From: an uncultured Sulfurovum sp. | GTDB lineage: Bacteria; Campylobacterota; Campylobacteria; Campylobacterales; Sulfurovaceae | NCBI GenBank assembly: GCA_913055205.1 | Contig: CAJXJN010000006.1 | Coordinates: 1 to 64,000, forward strand | DNA length: 64,000 bases | Direction: 5' to 3' | The notes under the pieces: model-generated | What the model saw: only the letters and a program-made list of their open reading frames with translations | Told to the model about the DNA's origin: nothing | Database searches by the model: none | In this document: piece after piece, positions 8,621 to 17,713 of the stretch | Layout of the letters: every line of letters begins with the position of its first letter | Numbering within the stretch: the stretch's first letter is position 1 | Program-made: the position numbers and the translations under genes

Positions 8621-10137
8621 TATAAATTTCGGGTTTTTATACTATGGATGAGTTGTGCTGCCGTACCAGCCTTTTCCCCTTTAGGCTGAAACAGGTAGTT
8701 ATGTACTCTGTCTGGTATCTTTTGTGGCATCTCCAACGCTTCAAACTCCTCTTTGGCTGATTGTTTTGCTTTAAACAGAGCCATTTGTACACGTGAGTAG
8801 AAGTTGGCTGCCCCTTCTCCCGAGGTCTCTATGCTGAGGAAGTTGGCTGAAGGAAAACGGTTGGTGACTAAAGACTGTATACCGTCTGATACTGCAGAGG
8901 ATGGCATACACCCAAAAGGTTTTACCGAGATGACAAGGTGTGCAAGGTTATCTTTGACACTCTCTATGAGGTGAGCGACCTCCAGGTGACCCTCTCCACC
9001 ACTTGCATCCAGGGGGTAATACTCTTTGGCTAGAGTAGCCAGTTTATCTATATTTGGAATCTCATAATCATGTAATCCTATGGCTTTGGCATAAAGCGTG
9101 AAGTGGGTTTTAAGGGCTGCTTTTCCTGCTTTGATGAGAAGTTTGGTTTTGAGTGTGGAGAAGTCTACTTTTTTGTTACCCTCTTTTTCCAGGTTTTCAC
9201 GTTTACCCAGCTCAAACTCCGTCTCCCAAATACTTAACATCAAACGGTTAATGAGTGGTTGGGGAATACACTCTGCCCCTTCCTCTTCTAAAAATCGATG
9301 AAGATTGTAGTTGCCGTCTCCCTCTGTCATCGCTGCCCAGAACTCACCCATGACCATGACTTTGGCTTTGGGTTGCAGGCGGTTAAGTTCTATTTTTTCC
9401 AGGACTTGACGACAACGCCACATGGCTGCGACTAAATTCTTTTTCTCCATAAAGGTATTGGAGATGATCTCTCTACACGTTTCTATGGCTTTGTCTGTAG
9501 CACCTTTTTGGACTTCATAGGGACGTATTTTATAGGTGAGAATATTGATAATATCCCCAATGATCAATGCTTTGACAAGGGTGATGAAGAACTTAGGGCT
9601 GAAGTTGATGGCAGATGTTTCATCGGCTGCCTGAAAGATGCCTTTGTTATGTTCAAAACTCATGATACGGAACCCCCGGAATCCTGCATCACTTAAAGCT
9701 TTTCTATACTCTGTAATATACATACCGAACCGACAAGGACCACAGCCACCGGAAGTGACAAAAATATATTTTTTGATTATTTCCTCAGTACTTAGTCCTT
9801 TTTCATCACGAAGATTCTGAAGATACTTCACGAGGTTTCCTACATTAAAGTAGGTAGGATTACACTGCCCACGGTTTCCAAAGGCTTTCCCTTTTTGAAA
9901 TGATTCAAAATCAGGGTTAGGCATAGCAATATAGTTTTCACCGATGGACTGAAGTGCAGAAGAGATGAGTTTGTCCTGCAGAAGTGAGAGTCCGCCAAAA
10001 AGCATGGTGACATCGTTTTTCTCTTCTTCTGTAAATTGGTAGTTTGTATTGTCACGCCATTGGGTTTTTTCCTGACCCAGGTAATTTAGATTACCATTGC
10101 TCTGTACGGGTTTAATGCTATTGCATGATGCACTCAT
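8620..10137 (-). CDS. 2-hydroxyacyl-CoA dehydratase-like protein (activase C-terminal module)
   Basis: This 505-residue protein corresponds to the C-terminal module of the long 'CoA-substrate-specific activase' proteins (COG3581-like, related to HgdB). Likely Fe-S ligands are in GQCNPTYFNVGNLVKYL and SGGCGPCRFGMYITEYR, with VKPFGCMPSSAVSDGIQS near residue 410. The family uses ATP-driven electron transfer to a [4Fe-4S] enzyme. Its ATG overlaps the stop of the 1140-residue activase gene (ATGA), so the two are translationally coupled and probably form one complex. The substrate is not known in Campylobacterota. Confidence 0.8.
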   Translation of the reverse strand: MSASCNSIKPVQSNGNLNYLGQEKTQWRDNTNYQFTEEEKNDVTMLFGGLSLLQDKLISSALQSIGENYIAMPNPDFESFQKGKAFGNRGQCNPTYFNVGNLVKYLQNLRDEKGLSTEEIIKKYIFVTSGGCGPCRFGMYITEYRKALSDAGFRGFRIMSFEHNKGIFQAADETSAINFSPKFFITLVKALIIGDIINILTYKIRPYEVQKGATDKAIETCREIISNTFMEKKNLVAAMWRCRQVLEKIELNRLQPKAKVMVMGEFWAAMTEGDGNYNLHRFLEEEGAECIPQPLINRLMLSIWETEFELGKRENLEKEGNKKVDFSTLKTKLLIKAGKAALKTHFTLYAKAIGLHDYEIPNIDKLATLAKEYYPLDASGGEGHLEVAHLIESVKDNLAHLVISVKPFGCMPSSAVSDGIQSLVTNRFPSANFLSIETSGEGAANFYSRVQMALFKAKQSAKEEFEALEMPQKIPDRVHNYLFQPKGEKAGTAAQLIHSIKTRNL

Positions 10138-13100
10138 GAGGTGACCTCCTTAATATTAGTATGAAGCGTTGCCTGTTGAGTGTTCAGTGAGGAGGGTTTG
10201 TTCTGCATAAGTGTCCTTTTGTACTGTTCAAGGGTATAAGCAAAGGTTTTGACCCGTATTTTTATAGATCCGCCCGGTTTGTTTGCATCAATGTCGTGCA
10301 GGGTAAGGTGTGGTGTACGGCTACTTCCCAAAATCTTGTCTATGATCGCATAGGTTGGAGCATCATGACCACATTTAAAACTGGAAAGGTCCACTACTGC
10401 GATGTTGGGATGACGCGCTGCAAACTTTGCTGCCCAGACTTTTTGTGCCGAATTGGTAGAAAAGTTCTCAGGCCAAACGTCACGGATGTCATAAGCACTC
10501 TCTATATATCGATTTGCAATATCCTCTCCAAAATATTTAGAGAGGTATGCCTCATCTTTAGGGATGGCACGCATAGAGAGTGTTTTAAACCCAAGGGTCT
10601 GGAACTCATCCAGTACTTCATGATTAAGCCCGGGATCAGAGTGGTAGGGACGACCAAGAAGCAGGATGACTATCTCATTATGGGCAACGGCATCATCCAG
10701 TATTTTGCGTCCTTCAGTCATAATGTCTTTATCATTTTTATCCAGGGCTTTCCATGCCTGTTCTGCTGCCCAGTTGTTCTCATCCGAAGTGATACGCAGT
10801 TTTTCTCCCCATGTTGCGAAGAGCTGCTTGGCAAGTAATTTTTTGTTATCAAAATTTAAAGAGTCATCAATATACTGCACACCTTTTTGTAGGAACAGAT
10901 CTTTCTCTTTCGTAAAAGCAGAGTATACCACTTTAGGTGTACCGGAAATAATAGGGCATGCCGTTTGTCCCATAGTGTGCTTCACATACCCTGGGAGTTC
11001 AGTGACTGAAGGGAACCAAATATAGTCAAATGATCTCTTGGCAAACTTTTTACCATACATCAATGCATAGACATGGGCTTGTGCGACTTTGGCAGGATAA
11101 CAGGAATCTACAGAACCATACTTTGCACCTTCCAGGTACATATCTTCATTGGAGAAGCCAGAGAACTGTATATGGAGTGGATTAATATCTAAAGCTTCTA
11201 AATAGGTTCTTAGGAAGGGGGCTAAACTATAGATATTGAGTACTTTTGGGATGGCGATCTTGAGGGTTTCTCTATAAGATTTGTCTGCTTGGCTGCTTGT
11301 GATAAAGTCTCTATGTACTTCTTTTCGTAAGGTAGGTCCCCAGCCACCGAGTGTGACTTTGACCTGTTGTTCTTTGACTTTGTCGTTAGAAGTAGGTTTT
11401 GGCTCTAACTCATACGTAGGTGCAAAGAGGGATTTGGACTCAGTATTGACAAGATTTGGTACTTCTTTTTGTAACGTTTTTCGCTCTTTTTTGAGTGCTT
11501 TGAGTGCTTTGGGTGACTCCACTGTTCCATCTTCACAGGAAAATCCTGCGATGTAACGTACAGTGTCGGATGAAGGGGTTTGTGTATCGATGAAAGTACG
11601 GGAACAGTTGATCGTACAGAAGTGACAACGAGTACTCTCATCGGTTTTAGAGGTAAAGGTAAGCTGCAGTGCCTCTTCAAGTCCTACAAAGGTTGCTTTG
11701 CCTTTTCTTCTGACAACGTCCCTAGCTTCTATCGCTGCACCTAAAGCTCCGGCTTCACCACAGTGAGGGTGTACATCAACTCTGGCATTTGGTACTTTGG
11801 ATGTGATGTAATCCACCTGTGCTTTAAGTGCTGCCTGGTTGTATTGTGTTCCGCCCTGTAGAACAAAGTGATCTCCAAAAGCAGCAAGATTAGGAGCTTG
11901 CACCACATATTGCCAGACATTTTTAGGCAATACTTTTGCGATGCCTGCAAAGAGCTCTTCTTTGCTGTAACCCTCTTTTTGGAAGTTTACCCTGTCTGTG
12001 TCTAAAAATACTGCACAACCATAGTTAAACCTTGGTGCCTGAGTCGCTTTAAAGGCTACATCAGCATATTCCTCTACCTTCACACCAAACTGCTTTGCCA
12101 TACTTTGCAACAGTGTACCGTTACCGGCAGAACATTGGTTGGAGAGACGGAAGTTCTTCATCATACCGTTCTCCATAAAAAGTACTTTAATGTCTTGTCC
12201 ACCGATGTCACAAATGACATTGATACTCTCTCCAAAGATCGCTTGGGCACTCTTCATATGTGCGATGGTCTCGATGATGTTTGCATCAGCCTTGAGTGCT
12301 CCTTCAAGTACATCAGCTGCATACCCGGTCACCCCTAAGCCTTGAATATCATAATATCCATTCGGGTCCTGGTCTTTGATCTTCTCCAGGAGTTCTACTG
12401 TATCTTTGATGGGGTTTCCCTGTGAGAGTTGATAGACTTTAAGCAGTAACTCTCCCTTTTCATCTACAAGCACAGCCTTAGAACTGGTAGAGCCTCCGTC
12501 TATACCCATGAAACATGTGGTTTTCCGGGTAAGTTTTTTAGGGGTAAAAGGAGGGATGGTATAGCGAACTTTAAAGGCTTCCAACTCTTCCCGGCTTTGA
12601 ACCAACGGGGTATCGTTATGTACTCCTGCAGAGATACCGCCTGTATCGACAAGGGTTTTAAGCTGTATGAGCCCTGTAAAAGATTTGTCGTGATTTGATT
12701 CTCCCTCACCGAAGATGACAGCACCCAGTGCAGCATAGTACTGGGCATTCTCAGGGACGATGATGAGCTCATCGAGCTTCTCTTTGTCATACACTACCCC
12801 TCTCTCATCCCAGAGTTCAGCGATACGCATACGCCAACACTGTTGTAAGAAAGGCAGATAGGTATTTGGACCTCCTAAAAGCAGCACTTTTGGCATGAGG
12901 GTATTTCCTCTTGTCAGTACTGTAAGATTTTGCATGACGATGGCATCCGCAAGAGAGTTCATGATCTCATGTGAAGGTACAGAGGTTTTCACGAGGTTGA
13001 CGATATCTGTTTCGGCAAAAACCCCACATTTGGCTGCAACATGGTGAAGTTTAGACGTGTCAAAGGTAAGCTTTTGTGTCTCATCACTGTTCATCCCCAC

Positions 13101-13556
13101 TTTCATGGTACACTTCTCTATGGTTGCACCTGTACCTGAGGCACATTTGTCATTCATGGAGGTTAGAACAGATTTCTTCCCATCCTCTCCTTCTTTAAAG
13201 TGGATGATCTTCGCATCCTGTCCACCCAGTTCCACCACTGCACGTACATCAGGATGATGATGTTCAACCGCAAGTACCACAGCATTGACCTCTTGGACAA
13301 AACGTGCATTTATCGTAGGAGCGATACGACTTGCACCTGAACCGGTGATATAGACCTTGTCTATTTGATCATATGCATCAGGGTGAGATGTGCTAAGTGC
13401 TTCAAGGAGTCTAAGGAGTGTGTCTGCTTGTTTGGTGTCATGTGGGGTATAGTCCTTAGCAAGGATATTGAAACCTTCATCACACAGTACATATTTTACC
13501 GTCGTAGAACCGATATCTATACCTAGTGAATATTTTTTTATCATTGCTTTAGTCAT
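10134..13556 (-). CDS. acyl-CoA dehydratase activase, double BcrAD/BadFG ATPase plus DUF2229
   Basis: This 1140-residue protein has two ASKHA ATPase domains of the BadF/BcrA/HgdC type: the first starts at SLGIDIGSTTVKYV (about 10), the second at CFMGIDGGSTSSKAV (about 348), each followed by a Fe-S Cys loop (KCASGTGAT; QCSAGNG). A small Cys cluster (RCHFCTINC, about 655) and a DUF2229 region with DSCYPAKVAQAH follow. The ATPases hydrolyse ATP to push electrons at low potential into a dehydratase-like partner, here the next gene. AAAGGA lies about 6 nt before the ATG at 13556. Confidence 0.85.
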   Translation of the reverse strand: MTKAMIKKYSLGIDIGSTTVKYVLCDEGFNILAKDYTPHDTKQADTLLRLLEALSTSHPDAYDQIDKVYITGSGASRIAPTINARFVQEVNAVVLAVEHHHPDVRAVVELGGQDAKIIHFKEGEDGKKSVLTSMNDKCASGTGATIEKCTMKVGMNSDETQKLTFDTSKLHHVAAKCGVFAETDIVNLVKTSVPSHEIMNSLADAIVMQNLTVLTRGNTLMPKVLLLGGPNTYLPFLQQCWRMRIAELWDERGVVYDKEKLDELIIVPENAQYYAALGAVIFGEGESNHDKSFTGLIQLKTLVDTGGISAGVHNDTPLVQSREELEAFKVRYTIPPFTPKKLTRKTTCFMGIDGGSTSSKAVLVDEKGELLLKVYQLSQGNPIKDTVELLEKIKDQDPNGYYDIQGLGVTGYAADVLEGALKADANIIETIAHMKSAQAIFGESINVICDIGGQDIKVLFMENGMMKNFRLSNQCSAGNGTLLQSMAKQFGVKVEEYADVAFKATQAPRFNYGCAVFLDTDRVNFQKEGYSKEELFAGIAKVLPKNVWQYVVQAPNLAAFGDHFVLQGGTQYNQAALKAQVDYITSKVPNARVDVHPHCGEAGALGAAIEARDVVRRKGKATFVGLEEALQLTFTSKTDESTRCHFCTINCSRTFIDTQTPSSDTVRYIAGFSCEDGTVESPKALKALKKERKTLQKEVPNLVNTESKSLFAPTYELEPKPTSNDKVKEQQVKVTLGGWGPTLRKEVHRDFITSSQADKSYRETLKIAIPKVLNIYSLAPFLRTYLEALDINPLHIQFSGFSNEDMYLEGAKYGSVDSCYPAKVAQAHVYALMYGKKFAKRSFDYIWFPSVTELPGYVKHTMGQTACPIISGTPKVVYSAFTKEKDLFLQKGVQYIDDSLNFDNKKLLAKQLFATWGEKLRITSDENNWAAEQAWKALDKNDKDIMTEGRKILDDAVAHNEIVILLLGRPYHSDPGLNHEVLDEFQTLGFKTLSMRAIPKDEAYLSKYFGEDIANRYIESAYDIRDVWPENFSTNSAQKVWAAKFAARHPNIAVVDLSSFKCGHDAPTYAIIDKILGSSRTPHLTLHDIDANKPGGSIKIRVKTFAYTLEQYKRTLMQNKPSSLNTQQATLHTNIKEVTS

Positions 13557-13659
13557 ATATATCCTTTTTCGCTTTCTTTATGCCTTCTCCTCTTGGCCTT
13601 GTAACAAAGAAGGGAAATGCACCCAAAAGAAGCACTGTCCCGGCATATAAAAAATGCAA
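13549..13659 (-). CDS. candidate 36-residue single-pass membrane protein
   Basis: A TTG-initiated frame reads MHFLYAGTVLLLGAFPFFV and continues TRPRGEGIKKAKKDIYD. One hydrophobic helix is followed by a basic tail, the arrangement expected of a small inner-membrane protein with its C-terminus inside. It lies between lgt and the activase gene on the same strand, and its stop overlaps the first codons of the activase (ATGACTAA). No convincing Shine-Dalgarno sequence is visible, so the start is uncertain. Function unknown. Confidence 0.4.
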   Translation of the reverse strand: MHFLYAGTVLLLGAFPFFVTRPRGEGIKKAKKDIYD

Positions 13660-13686
13660 AGAACTGTCGCCGCATGATGAATATTT

Positions 13687-14475
13687 TTATTGTGCGTTAT
13701 TCTTTGTTTTAAATACCCATAATATCCATACTATACCAACTAAAATAAAAGGTATGCTTAACATCTGTCCTGTAGTAAAGGGAAGGTCGGTTGTGTAGTC
13801 TGCCTGACGTGTCTTGGTGTATTCCAGTAAGAAACGTACGATGAACATATAGGTTAAAAAAACACCAGGAAGAATTTTGGTTGCAAATACTGCTGTACTC
13901 TTACGGTAAATCGTTACTAAAATAAATAAGAGGATGAGATAAGCTCCTGCTTCATAAAGTTGCACAGGGTGGCGTGGTATCATATCGACCCGTGCAAAGA
14001 TGATAGCCCATGGTTTATCTGAAGGTAAACCAAGTATTTCAGAGTTAAAAAGATTACCAAAGCGTACAAATGCTGCAGTAAGTGCCCCAGGTATGGCTAC
14101 ACGGGAGAGTAGCCATAAGTATGACTCTTTGTAGCGCTTTGAGAACATATAGAGTGCCAAAAGAACACCCAGTAGTCCGCCATGACTAGCAAGTCCGCCT
14201 TCCCAGACTTTGAAGATTTTAAGGGGATGTGAAAGATAAAAGTCAGGTTCATATGCAAAACAGTGCATCAAACGTGCACCTACAACAGCACCCACCATGA
14301 TATAAATGAGCAAGTTGTCAAGTACGGCAGGGTCTTTATTCTCACGCTTATAAATCCATTGAAGTATCATAAGCCCAAGAAAAAAAGAGCCTACAAATAA
14401 AAGCCCATACCAACGAAGCTGCAGAGGACCTAATTCTAAAATGTTTGGATCGATGTTCCAAATAAAGTGTTTCAT
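13687..14475 (-). CDS. lgt: prolipoprotein diacylglyceryl transferase
   Basis: Lgt moves diacylglycerol from phosphatidylglycerol to the lipobox cysteine of prolipoproteins. The 262-residue polytopic membrane protein carries the family signature RFGNLFNSEILG (about 142), the essential HGGLLG loop (about 98) and RHPVQLYEA near residue 175. Its likely clients here are the lipoproteins at 18535, 34094 and 40171. TATAAT occurs upstream on the minus strand at about 14535-14540. Confidence 0.95.
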   Translation of the reverse strand: MKHFIWNIDPNILELGPLQLRWYGLLFVGSFFLGLMILQWIYKRENKDPAVLDNLLIYIMVGAVVGARLMHCFAYEPDFYLSHPLKIFKVWEGGLASHGGLLGVLLALYMFSKRYKESYLWLLSRVAIPGALTAAFVRFGNLFNSEILGLPSDKPWAIIFARVDMIPRHPVQLYEAGAYLILLFILVTIYRKSTAVFATKILPGVFLTYMFIVRFLLEYTKTRQADYTTDLPFTTGQMLSIPFILVGIVWILWVFKTKNNAQ

Positions 14476-15083
14476 ATAATCATTACCTTATAAGTATCTA
14501 GGGTTTTAGAGGTGCCCTTGTTTTAATTAGGAGTATTATACTCTAAATTATTTAATGAAGTTTTTTATGATTATCTGGTAGTTAAGAGAAAATAGAATCA
14601 AAATATGTAATGAAGATCATAAAAGCATCCTAGGGTATTCACGGAAAAATCATTACTTAACCTTTGGGTTAAACCTATTTTTTTACAAACACCCTGAAGT
14701 TCAATTATAAACACTATTTTTATAAATCCTATCACATGATCTGGAAGTGGTTTTGATAAATGGACGCATTCTATAAAAAGAGAGTTAAACAAATTTCTGT
14801 TATTCTATACTTGAATTTTCTGAATACCTTTAGTTCCCATAATGGGTTTTGCAAGAGATTTTTAAAAATCTAGCTATGGCTAAGTTGGGAAAATTCATTG
14901 TCAATAGAAGATATAGAAGCTTACAAGGAGCTAAAAACAGGATCTCTTTTGAAGCTGTAGAGAGTTGGTTTTAAATGAGACCTGATGTATTGAAGATTTT
15001 ACCTACTGAGTTTCAGACTTATGCTTTTGGGAAACTGGAACAATATGGTGAAATTTGACAATTTTCAACTTAAAGGATTTTCA
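14476..15083. other. gene-poor 608-bp stretch
   Basis: Between lgt and the secreted protein at 15084 I see the lgt promoter region, a possible paired-like helix-turn-helix remnant (14598-14792) and no intact gene. Short frames of 27-32 codons at about 14875-15055 have no recognisable content. Confidence 0.6.
14598..14792 (-). pseudogene. possible remnant of a transposase N-terminal HTH
   Basis: A 64-residue frame contains PLPDHVIGFIKIVF, then LQGVCKKIGLTQRLS and VNTLGCFYD. This order (LPD..V, QGV, I..RL, S..TL..FY) resembles the paired-box-like helix-turn-helix found at the N-terminus of some transposases. The frame stops after this part and nothing in the next 300 bp continues it. The similarity is weak and based on pattern only; the frame could be chance. 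Confidence 0.25.
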
Positions 15084-16541
15084 ATGAAAAGAAATATCTT
15101 AATGATATGCTTAAGTCTAATGGTCATAAGCATCAATTTAAGTGCTAAAGAGCCTCAAAAATATCTGAGTAGTCTCTCAGGTATTAACAAGCATTTGGAA
15201 AATGCTGAAGCGAAGAAAAGCTTAGAAAAAGCAAAAGAGCACTGGTATAAAGGCAAAAAGCGTTACTATAAAAAGAGTAAACAAAAACAAAACCTCAATG
15301 TTTCAAAGATATCAAGCTTCAATCAAAACAAGAAGCTATTTGAAACTTTAGGGGTCGGTTATGGTGGAGCGAGCGCTTATGATTTTTATCCTCAGGAGGG
15401 AACAGAACCGATTTGGATGAGTGCCATTGATTTGGCACTTGATGAAAATATAGGAGACAATCCATACTATCAGGGTATCAAGGATTTTGAAGCTGATGAT
15501 TTTACTCAACTGCAACAATCCCTCTCAAAAAGTCAATATATTATCTATTGGTTAACCAAAAATTGGGATGAAGATTGGTTTAGTATTGAACAGATCCAAG
15601 CTGCTATGGATGAAGGCTATGTTCCTGTTTTTATCTATTGGTATTTTGGGGATACTTTAGTGAATAGTATGCCTACGGATGAGGAAGTTGAGGCATATTA
15701 TCAGGACAATAGCAGGGTTTCAAACTTTTTAAATCAACTTGATGGTCAAAAAATTATCATAATGGAACCTGAATTTAACAAAAATCCTGTTATTGCTACC
15801 GAAGAGACACAAAAAACATTTGCTTCCATTCTTTCCAATGCCATTGATACAATCAAACAGCAAAATCATACGCTTTTGGTTTCATTATGCATGACAGATG
15901 CGGGCAATCGAAATGAAGATCTATCTTATAGCTCTTGTGGCTATGATAATTGTGCTTTGGGTGATAAATATAGTTGGTCTCAGCCGGAAATTGTCTACAA
16001 TGAGTTGCTCAATAAAATTGATTTTGTTGCTTTTCAAGAGATGGTTGCACAGTTTAGTCGGGACCCTCAAAATCCCGGAACATGGGAAGAACCTAATCCA
16101 AAATCATATACCGATAGCGAAACAGGGATCAATTTACTGGCACAACGTATCAATAATTTGACTGCTTTTTTACATGAAAAGTATAATAAACCTGTATTTC
16201 TCCCCTATATGACCATTGCTACTGCCACATGGAATGATACCAATGGCAATGATCAGATCGATGCGAATGAATTGGATTTGACTGGTTGGGAAGTCAAAGC
16301 TTCCAATACTTATCAATCTCTTCTGGAATTGAAAGATGAATTGCAGCAGAATGGACTCTTTGGTTATGCACCGATGGTGCTGTTTGATCATCCTGCTCAT
16401 GATCAAGAAGGTTATCAATATTTTTTAAACAACGAATATCATTTGGGTATAATCAAAACCCAAGCCAAAGATGCCATTGATGAGCATTTGCTGGGAGATT
16501 TAGACCCCAAGTCCAATATCATGGACTTTTTATATCAATAG
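15084..16541 (+). CDS. secreted protein, possible glycosidase-like barrel with EF-hand-type loop
   Basis: This 485-residue protein starts at the ATG preceded by AAAGGA; a frame opening at 15021 is open but lacks this. It has a signal peptide (MKRNILMICLSLMVISINLSA), a Lys-rich linker to about 80, then a globular part with alternating strands and helices, including IIIMEPEFNKNP and IDFVAFQEMVAQF, where acidic residues at strand ends recall glycoside hydrolase TIM barrels. DTNGNDQIDANELD is a canonical EF-hand/dockerin-type calcium loop. I do not recognise the family. It stands alone, followed by a strong hairpin. Confidence 0.7.
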   Translation: MKRNILMICLSLMVISINLSAKEPQKYLSSLSGINKHLENAEAKKSLEKAKEHWYKGKKRYYKKSKQKQNLNVSKISSFNQNKKLFETLGVGYGGASAYDFYPQEGTEPIWMSAIDLALDENIGDNPYYQGIKDFEADDFTQLQQSLSKSQYIIYWLTKNWDEDWFSIEQIQAAMDEGYVPVFIYWYFGDTLVNSMPTDEEVEAYYQDNSRVSNFLNQLDGQKIIIMEPEFNKNPVIATEETQKTFASILSNAIDTIKQQNHTLLVSLCMTDAGNRNEDLSYSSCGYDNCALGDKYSWSQPEIVYNELLNKIDFVAFQEMVAQFSRDPQNPGTWEEPNPKSYTDSETGINLLAQRINNLTAFLHEKYNKPVFLPYMTIATATWNDTNGNDQIDANELDLTGWEVKASNTYQSLLELKDELQQNGLFGYAPMVLFDHPAHDQEGYQYFLNNEYHLGIIKTQAKDAIDEHLLGDLDPKSNIMDFLYQ

Positions 16542-16569
16542 TCTGCAACTATGGCTGCTTAAAGTTTCC

Positions 16570-16604
16570 TCCACTCCATGAAGGTACTTCCTTCATGGAG
16601 TGGA
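16570..16604 (+). terminator. strong 15-bp hairpin after the secreted-protein gene
   Basis: A perfect 15-bp stem (TCCACTCCATGAAGG and its complement) encloses the 5-nt loop TACTT, 28 bp after the stop codon at 16541. No T run follows, so it may be a processing or stability hairpin rather than an intrinsic terminator. Confidence 0.5.
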
Positions 16605-16733
16605 TACATCACCTACTAGTGAGCAGAAAAAGCCTCTTCTGCTTCAAGATAGTTGCCAACAAGGCAATATAGTATTGCTAAAGAGTGCTACTTAACCATA
16701 GACCTCAATTAATCACGTTTGCAAAGAAAAAGT

Positions 16734-17474
16734 TTAAAGATTTATCTTCTCTTTTATCTCTTTAGCAATAGCAGAAATCTTAGTGATTTTCTGCGTATCA
16801 CTCAAACTTTCATCAAGTAACACTTTGACAAAAGCAGAACCAACGATAACACCATCTGCACCTTTGGCTTTCTCTTTGGCTGTGTTTTGGTCTACCCCAA
16901 AACCAACATACACTGGTGTATCTGTAAATGTTTTGATGTCAGTAATGATCCCCTGTAAATCTTCGCTTTTACCTGCACCCGTGATGCCGGCATAGGCTAC
17001 AAGGTAGATGAATTTTTTAGCATCCGTTACTATCTGTTCTATGCGTGCTTTACTGTCTGTCGGTGCGATGAAGTCTATAAGGCTTAGTCCTGCAGCTTCT
17101 ATGCTTGGTTTGTATGGAGCAGCCTCTTCGAATGGTAGGTCTGGGATGATGAAGCCATTGACACCGGCTTTATTTGCCTCAGAAATGAATGTATCCATAC
17201 CTTTGTGGTAGAAAGGGTTGAAGTATCCCATCCACAGGGTGTCTATGTGGGGGGCTATTTTACGTGAAACTTCAAAAAGGTGGTTAAGTTTAAAGCCGTT
17301 CTGTAAAGCTTTGAGGTTTGCTTTTTCTATAACAGGACCATCTGCAACAGGGTCAGAAAAGGGCATACCAAGCTCTAGGGTATCAACTCCGGAATCTGCC
17401 AGGGCAAGTGCTGCATCAACAGTAAATTCCAACGATGGAAAACCTGTGGTAATATAGGCGACTAATTTTTTCAA
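16734..17474 (-). CDS. trpA: tryptophan synthase alpha chain
   Basis: TrpA cleaves indole-3-glycerol phosphate to indole, which is passed to TrpB. The 246-residue TIM barrel shows GMPFSDPVADGPVIE with the catalytic acid region, GFIIPDLPFEEA and the phosphate-binding YAGITGAG and VGFGV loops. The start is TTG at 17474 (MKKLVAYITTG), the position where TrpA proteins begin; AAGAG lies about 10 nt upstream. No trpB or other trp gene is in the window, so the pathway genes are scattered or trpA stands alone. Confidence 0.94.
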   Translation of the reverse strand: MKKLVAYITTGFPSLEFTVDAALALADSGVDTLELGMPFSDPVADGPVIEKANLKALQNGFKLNHLFEVSRKIAPHIDTLWMGYFNPFYHKGMDTFISEANKAGVNGFIIPDLPFEEAAPYKPSIEAAGLSLIDFIAPTDSKARIEQIVTDAKKFIYLVAYAGITGAGKSEDLQGIITDIKTFTDTPVYVGFGVDQNTAKEKAKGADGVIVGSAFVKVLLDESLSDTQKITKISAIAKEIKEKINL

Positions 17475-17580
17475 TGAGGACTCTTTTTATCTGATATAGT
17501 ATATAGTTTCAACATTATATGATAAAATAAGTAAAAATAGAGCTATGGATATTATTTTCTTCCTATGCCAGCCTTTAAAA

Positions 17581-17614
17581 AAGTGACTAGTCGCTTGAGC
17601 TTTCTGCTGAAAAT
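17581..17614 (+). repeat. dispersed palindromic repeat, copy A
   Basis: AAGTGACTAGTCGCTT followed by GAGCTTTCTGCTGAAAAT. The first 16 bp are a palindrome with one G-T exception. The same 34-bp element occurs in opposite orientation at 49907-49940 with 30 of 34 identical positions. This copy lies between trpA and panB, which diverge. Confidence 0.7.
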
Positions 17615-17713
17615 GTAATCCTTCAACTTGTAAGGAGAAAACTTAGCGTTAGCGTAAGTAACATGAGCTTTGCCTATGTTGCGATCAATAATAATACAGG
17701 ACACTAAAAACAG

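Noticed and set aside
10296..13257. Plus-strand frames in the activase region, up to 180 codons
   Set aside because: The minus-strand frame carries full ATPase motifs; the plus-strand frames have no start signals or family motifs.
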